From: Liriodendron chinense
Lineage: Eukaryota; Streptophyta; Magnoliopsida; Magnoliales; Magnoliaceae
Direction: 5' to 3'
NCBI GenBank assembly: GCA_003013855.2
Contig: ML058553.1
Location: 434,001 to 498,000 of the forward strand
Length of the DNA stretch: 64,000 nt
Each line of letters opens with the position of its first letter. The stretch's first letter is position 1. Below the pieces are notes generated by a model. It ran no database searches. It saw nothing but the letters and a program-made list of their open reading frames with translations, and was not told where the DNA came from. Below are positions 59,401 through 64,000 of the stretch, one piece after another. Made by a program: the position numbers and the translations under genes.

Positions 59401-61182
59401 ACTTGAGCCCTGGATCTGCCTAAAGTTTCGTGTTGTTCCATAAAATGCAACTGCGAAATAGATGGATGGTGTGATAAAACCCATACATCATGGTGGCCAC
59501 TCAGAACTCCTGCCCATTCCCAGCCGGAGATGGGTGCAGTAGGACGCACTCCCCGCATTCGGCCACACAATTAAGCTCCTATAGTCGTAAGCTATGTGGG
59601 GCCCACAGAGATAATTATCATATTTCATTTATCAAAATAGCTTACATGATGAACCCCTACCAAAATGGGTTACTTTAAAAAACTAAATAAATAAATCTTA
59701 GATGGGAATATCTATGCCATCATCAAATGGAATTCCACAAGAGACCTTTTTACTCTACTTATTTATTCTCTCACACTGGGGTGGCTTCGGTGGATCCCTG
59801 ACTGTCGGCCCCACCTTAATGTCTGCGCCTTACATTATGCCCCTGATTGTGGGGCCCACCTTAATGTTTGTGCCTTACATCCATGCCCTTGTCTGTGGGG
59901 CCCACCTTGATGCATGTGCCTTACATCCATTCTGTCCTTCCGTTTTGAAAGCTCATTTTATAATTAGAAGCCAATCCAATTATTAGATGGACCACATCAC
60001 AGGAAAGAGTGGTGATTGAATACCCACCATTAAAAACTTCCTAAGGGCCACCGAAATGTTTATTTTTCATCCAACTTGTTCATAAGGTCACAAAGACCTA
60101 CATGAAGGGACCACACAAATATCAGCTAGATCCAAAACTTTTGTGGCCCACAAAACAGTTTTTAATGATCATGCCCTAAAATGAGCTCCATTAATTTTAG
60201 GGCCTGGCTAAGGCTCAGGTAGAAAAAGCCTGACCCAATCAAGCCTAACCTGACTCTCTGTGTACATTTTTATATTGAACAAATATGCCATTCTAATCGT
60301 CAGTTAGGCAATCCACCCATATTGAATGTAGACCGCTGGTTTCATCCCTCCAAATTCTCTATCATTTTCGTGCACTTAACCATTGGATGGATTAGGAACA
60401 TTCAAAGTGGGAAATAGCGTTTGGGCTTGGCAAGGTTAGGCCTGTTAATATGTGCTAGGTCTTTTATGGGCTTAGGTCTAGCTTGGGCTTGGGTACGAAA
60501 CGTCCATCCATTGCCACCCCTATCTGCTGTTAATGTGAGGGTTCCAACATGATAGATGGCCTTGATTCACGTATACAAAATTGTAGACCCTATAAAGCTC
60601 AGGTGTCTAAGACAAACTGACTCATAGTTCAAAAACCCAGTGACCTGATCGTTAATGCTAAAACACATCACCAGATGTTGATCAGGGACCAACTTCAATC
60701 TCCTCCATTTGATCTATGATCAAAGATGAGTGGGATAGATCAATGGAGCCTGCAAACACCACCAAGGGTTAGGATGGCTGCCGGGGGTTCCGGCTGATGG
60801 CCCTCCAACGCATAAATCAGTAATTGATGTGATTATGGGTTTATTAAAGCTTTGTATATGAATAGATTGTATGTACCTTAGCTCGTAGCATATTGGGCTA
60901 GGATTCCAATTGTACAAAGATACGATCTATCACGTAAGTGGGTCATAATCGTGGTTGGATATTATGAATGCTTTTAAGGCGGTTTGTGAGATTCTCTATG
61001 TACAGTGGATATCTCGTTTGGTATTTTGCAGAAATCAAATCTCATAACTTACGAAGGATGCTACCTGAATCTTGATCATCCAGGTAATGGCACTCAGTGT
61101 GGACAAACATGCGAATTTGACAAGGACTCGGCAAAACTCGAGTAGAAGCTGCATGCCGTTCAGTGCAGACAAACGTGCGAAT
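56461..61182. other. Intergenic, transposon-derived DNA
   Basis: No gene is supported. Structures seen: a C run (about 56505-56515) and an inverted-repeat-family fragment (56515-56640); a short GGGCCCGG/CCCGGCCC palindromic remnant (56700-56792); ATCATAAGTGG/CCGCTTATGAT inverted words (about 57600-57640); diverged family copies at about 57755-58110, 58480-58690, 59165-59490 and 59797-60190; and a hAT-like TAGGGCCTGGC..CCACCCCTA pair (60189-60524) without a target duplication. Confidence 0.5.
59797..59930. repeat. Three-copy 45-bp tandem repeat in an inverted-repeat element
   Basis: GTGGGGCCCACCTTAATGTT-type units occur three times, each with GTGCCTTACAT. This is the end segment of the family core that has been triplicated. 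A 94-codon frame across it is repeat translation. Confidence 0.8.
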
Positions 61183-64000
61183 TTAAAAGGTTGTAACAGC
61201 TTGTATTATAACAGTAATGGTGAAGGCCACTACGGCTAGTAGACTATTAGAGCCTATTTGGTTGCAGAATTTAGATTCTAGAGAAAATCTAGATTCTTCT
61301 GTTGGAATCCAAAATTGCATAAACTAGAGTGGAACCAGGTTTCATCCCTAACTTGCTGTTTGGTTGAAAACGGTGCAATCCAGATTCTGTTCCAACCGTT
61401 GCTTGTGGCATGGCCCACTTGGGCTTTAGATCCGCTTGAGAACCTTACCACTGGCCTATTGTAGTCCCACAAGACAGATGGCCAAGTTGGATGGCAAATA
61501 AATATTATAATGGGCCCTAGGAAGTTTTTAATGGGGGACGTTCAATCAACACTGTTTTCCTGTGGTGTGGCCCACTTGAGATTTAGATCTACCTCATTTT
61601 TTATCCAATGCCCTTAATTGAGATTTCAAAACTAATGGACCGTGGGGATATAAAACACATACAACATACATGTACGATGCATATATGGAGGTGGTGACGC
61701 TCACTTCCACCTCTTTTCCCATATGTAGAAAGGGTCACCCACACCGTGTCCACTAATCCCGGTTCCACTCAATTTAGGTTTCCAAAGGGAATCCTGTTTG
61801 GCTGGAACTTGCCACCAAACACTCCAGTTAAAATCGAATTATGCTGGAATCCAGATTTTCAATTGGAAACGAGTTTCCAGATGCCAACCAAACGAGCCCT
61901 TACCGTTATGGAATATCCTGAATTTAGCCCAAACTCAGCAAGTCGTGACTCAAGTCAGGGCTGAACGAGTCAAGTCCAGCACGAGTCTTTTAACCTTGAT
62001 TAGAATCCAAAGTTGGGCCAACTGGCTGTAGGTGACTATGAGGGTGTAAGAGCTTTACAACTCTCAGGTGGTAAGGTGAGACTCATGGCTAATTTCCGTT
62101 TTGTAGAAGGGGGCCCAACATTCAGTGATCGAAACCATTGATATTAAGGTCCCTAATTGGAATTTCCACGCCTCAAAATCCCTCCAGTGGAAAAAATTCT
62201 AAATCTTTCGACAGGTGTCCCACAAAGGAAAGGTAAAGAAAGAAAATAGAGCAATGGTTTCCCAATATAATTTGTGTCTAGTATCTTTGAATCTGAGGAT
62301 CTTTTGTTGGGGATTCAATCAAAATCCAACAACATGAGCACATTGGAAAAAATTCTAAATCTTTCAACAGGTGGCCCACAAAGGACTGTTTCCTGTGGTG
62401 TGGTTCACCTAAGATTTAAGTCAGCTTCATTTTTTGGATCATATCATAAAATGAGCTTTTAAAATGATTGGATGGTGTGGATTTAAGGCACGTACATCAC
62501 TGTGAGCCCCACAGTCATGAGTCCCACCCACCTCGGTGGATCTGGGGTCTCACCTAATCCCCTCTCGGATCTGGCTAAAAAAGATGGGACCCACCCGTAC
62601 TTTGCTGGACCTGGTTGGCAAATAAGTTTAACCCGGCGGGCTCATGGACATCCAAGTGTGGCTCAAGAGAAAACCAAGCAGGTCCATTCCCAGCTTGGGC
62701 CAGCCTGAATCTGTCTCGAGGCCAGGCTGGGCCCACCATCTGAACCATAGCTTAAAAACACGGAAGCTTGACTCGAATTGAAACCGAGTCGAGTCTGAGT
62801 CAACTCAAAAACTCGGACGAGCTCATAACATTTTCCAGGGTTTTTTCAGTCACACTTTATGTTTAAAATGGTGTAAACAGCATACAAATAGAGTCTGGTC
62901 GATTTTTTCCCCGAGTAGTCTAGTTTCTCGAGTTTTGGCTGAGTCATTACCAGATAGCACTTCACTGAGTCTCAGTAAAATCTGGTTGATGCAGATGGAT
63001 GAGAGAAAATGAAGCTGGCGAGTGGATTGTGGCAGGAGACATATGAAAGGGCAGAAGAGTGTCTGAAAACCAATTACTATGGCAGCAAATTAGTAACTGA
63101 AACTCTTCTCCCACTCCTTCAGTTATCCAAATCACCCAGGATTGTGAATGTTTCATCTAGCTATGGGAGGCTCAAGGCAACAAACTCAGCATGAAATGTG
63201 TGGCCCACTTGCTTGTTATGGCATGTGGGCATGAGATCTGGGCCATGTATCTGGTGGGCCCAGCTGTGGATGTGTGCTGGCCCAAAAAGTCTCATTCAGC
63301 TATAAGGTTGGTTGCTGTTGTATGTGATAAATGGAGGGTCCAAAGGTGTCTGTTACTCATCCATGACTGATATATCCACATGATATACACATTGTGGGCC
63401 CACCTGATGGGAAGAAGCTAGCGTTGATACGTGCGATCAGCATGGACTGCTGACTAAGACTCAGTCAAGTACGATCCGGCCCAACTCAGCCCGACTGACA
63501 TGGGTCATCCCTGACTCGGCCAAGTCCCAACTCGACTCAGGACCGGATGAGTTGGTCCGAGTCCCCGAATCTGGCTGGCCATAACAGTCTCATGCAAAAC
63601 CCCACCTGGAATTCCATACTCATGTTTCTCACAACGCGTGGTACACATGACTGAGATGTAGGCCGTTCATCAGGTGGGCCTCAACATGTATGTGTCATTG
63701 CCGAAAGAATCAGGCCTGTTCAGTTATACTAAAGCTCACAGGAAAGCATTGACTACCGTCTGATGTATCAATGCAGCCCATCCAATAGATACACATGTGG
63801 CCCACCCAATGAACGGCCAGGATCTCAAACAAGGTCCCACCCTGGAACTCAAAATTTCAAATTCGACATAATATAACATTTCCAACCCCATGGTTTCAGC
63901 TCATCTCCAATGAAAGGTTTAAAGAGGAAGTGGGCCATGTTGATGGCCTAACCGAGGAGAGATTAGATGAATGGCTAAAATCATATCTGAAGGATTTCAA
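61183..64000 (+). pseudogene. SDR copy 6: deleted and frameshifted copy, runs off the window
   Basis: Intron 1 homology starts at about 61183. Exon 1 is not seen and exon 2 is gone: intron 1 (GGGCCAACTGGCTGTAGGTG) is joined directly to the middle of exon 3, of which 62034-62075 remains. Exon 4 (62995-63176) lacks one G near 63002-63003, so its frame stops after MDERK, and its donor is GC instead of GT. Intron 3 has also lost the DNA just before exon 4. Exon 5 starts at 63900 and is open to the window end. Intron 3 and exon 4 sequence is closest to copy 2. Confidence 0.82.
61250..61899. mobile_element. PIF/Harbinger-like MITE in SDR copy 6 (650 bp)
   Basis: It starts GAGCCTATTTGGTTGC and ends GATGCCAACCAAACGAGCCC. 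TTA is duplicated at 61247-61249 and 61900-61902. It is collinear with 18637-19285. Confidence 0.8.

Noticed and set aside
60189..60524. Possible hAT element (TAGGGCCTGGC .. CCACCCCTA)
   Set aside because: The ends are only loosely complementary and no 8-bp duplication is found; left as a note.

Overview
The window reads as nuclear DNA of a flowering plant. It has plant-type spliced genes (GT..AG introns, TATA boxes), a plant B3-domain protein, the end of a plant-type NAD-malic enzyme, and a high density of non-autonomous transposons: hAT, PIF/Harbinger, MULE-like, TRIM and LTR elements. A magnoliid or other early-diverging angiosperm is my guess from the style of the repeats; nothing here proves the species. 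Only three protein families can be supported, all on the + strand. All other long open frames appear to be repeat shadows.

Layout. (1) 190-1996 holds the last two exons of an NAD-dependent malic enzyme gene. (2) 2-7 kb is repeat-rich intergenic DNA. (3) 7-38 kb, with outliers at 43.6-43.9 kb, 54.5-56.4 kb and 61.2-64.0 kb, is a tandem array of short-chain dehydrogenase/reductase (SDR) genes of the salutaridine reductase / neomenthol dehydrogenase type. The ancestral gene has five exons of 38, 244, 75, 183 and 378 nt, encoding 305 aa. Copy 1 (10908-23525) is the only copy with all five exons open and with complete SDR motifs. Copy 2 (26457-32821) is complete except for a 1-nt insertion in exon 2. 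Copy 3 (about 33367-37923) has lost its 5' end, carries a hAT-type insertion in exon 3 and has a stop in exon 4. Copy 4 (43597-43920) and copy 5 (about 55923-55966) are exon-5 scraps. Copy 6 (61.2-64.0 kb) has lost exon 2 and has a frameshift; it runs off the window. A further promoter plus exon 1 stands alone at 7922. (4) 48081-48491 is a small intronless B3-domain gene. (5) The rest is transposon-derived.

The array has a readable history. A 5.65-kb LTR element sits in intron 1 of copy 1 between TCCTA target-site duplications, and copy 2 preserves the homologous empty site. A 0.65-kb PIF/Harbinger-like MITE is present in intron 1 of copies 1 and 6 and absent from copy 2, although copies 2 and 6 share other derived changes. 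This points to mosaic exchange or to precise loss.

The most striking non-genic feature is a family of about 0.3-0.6 kb elements that are inverted repeats along almost their whole length. Their halves carry a shared core (GGGCCCACCGTGATGTATGTG at one end, its complement at the other), but different members have different terminal sequences. About twenty full or partial copies can be read by eye. They lie between genes, within SDR introns and inside other MITEs. I do not recognise a published name for them.
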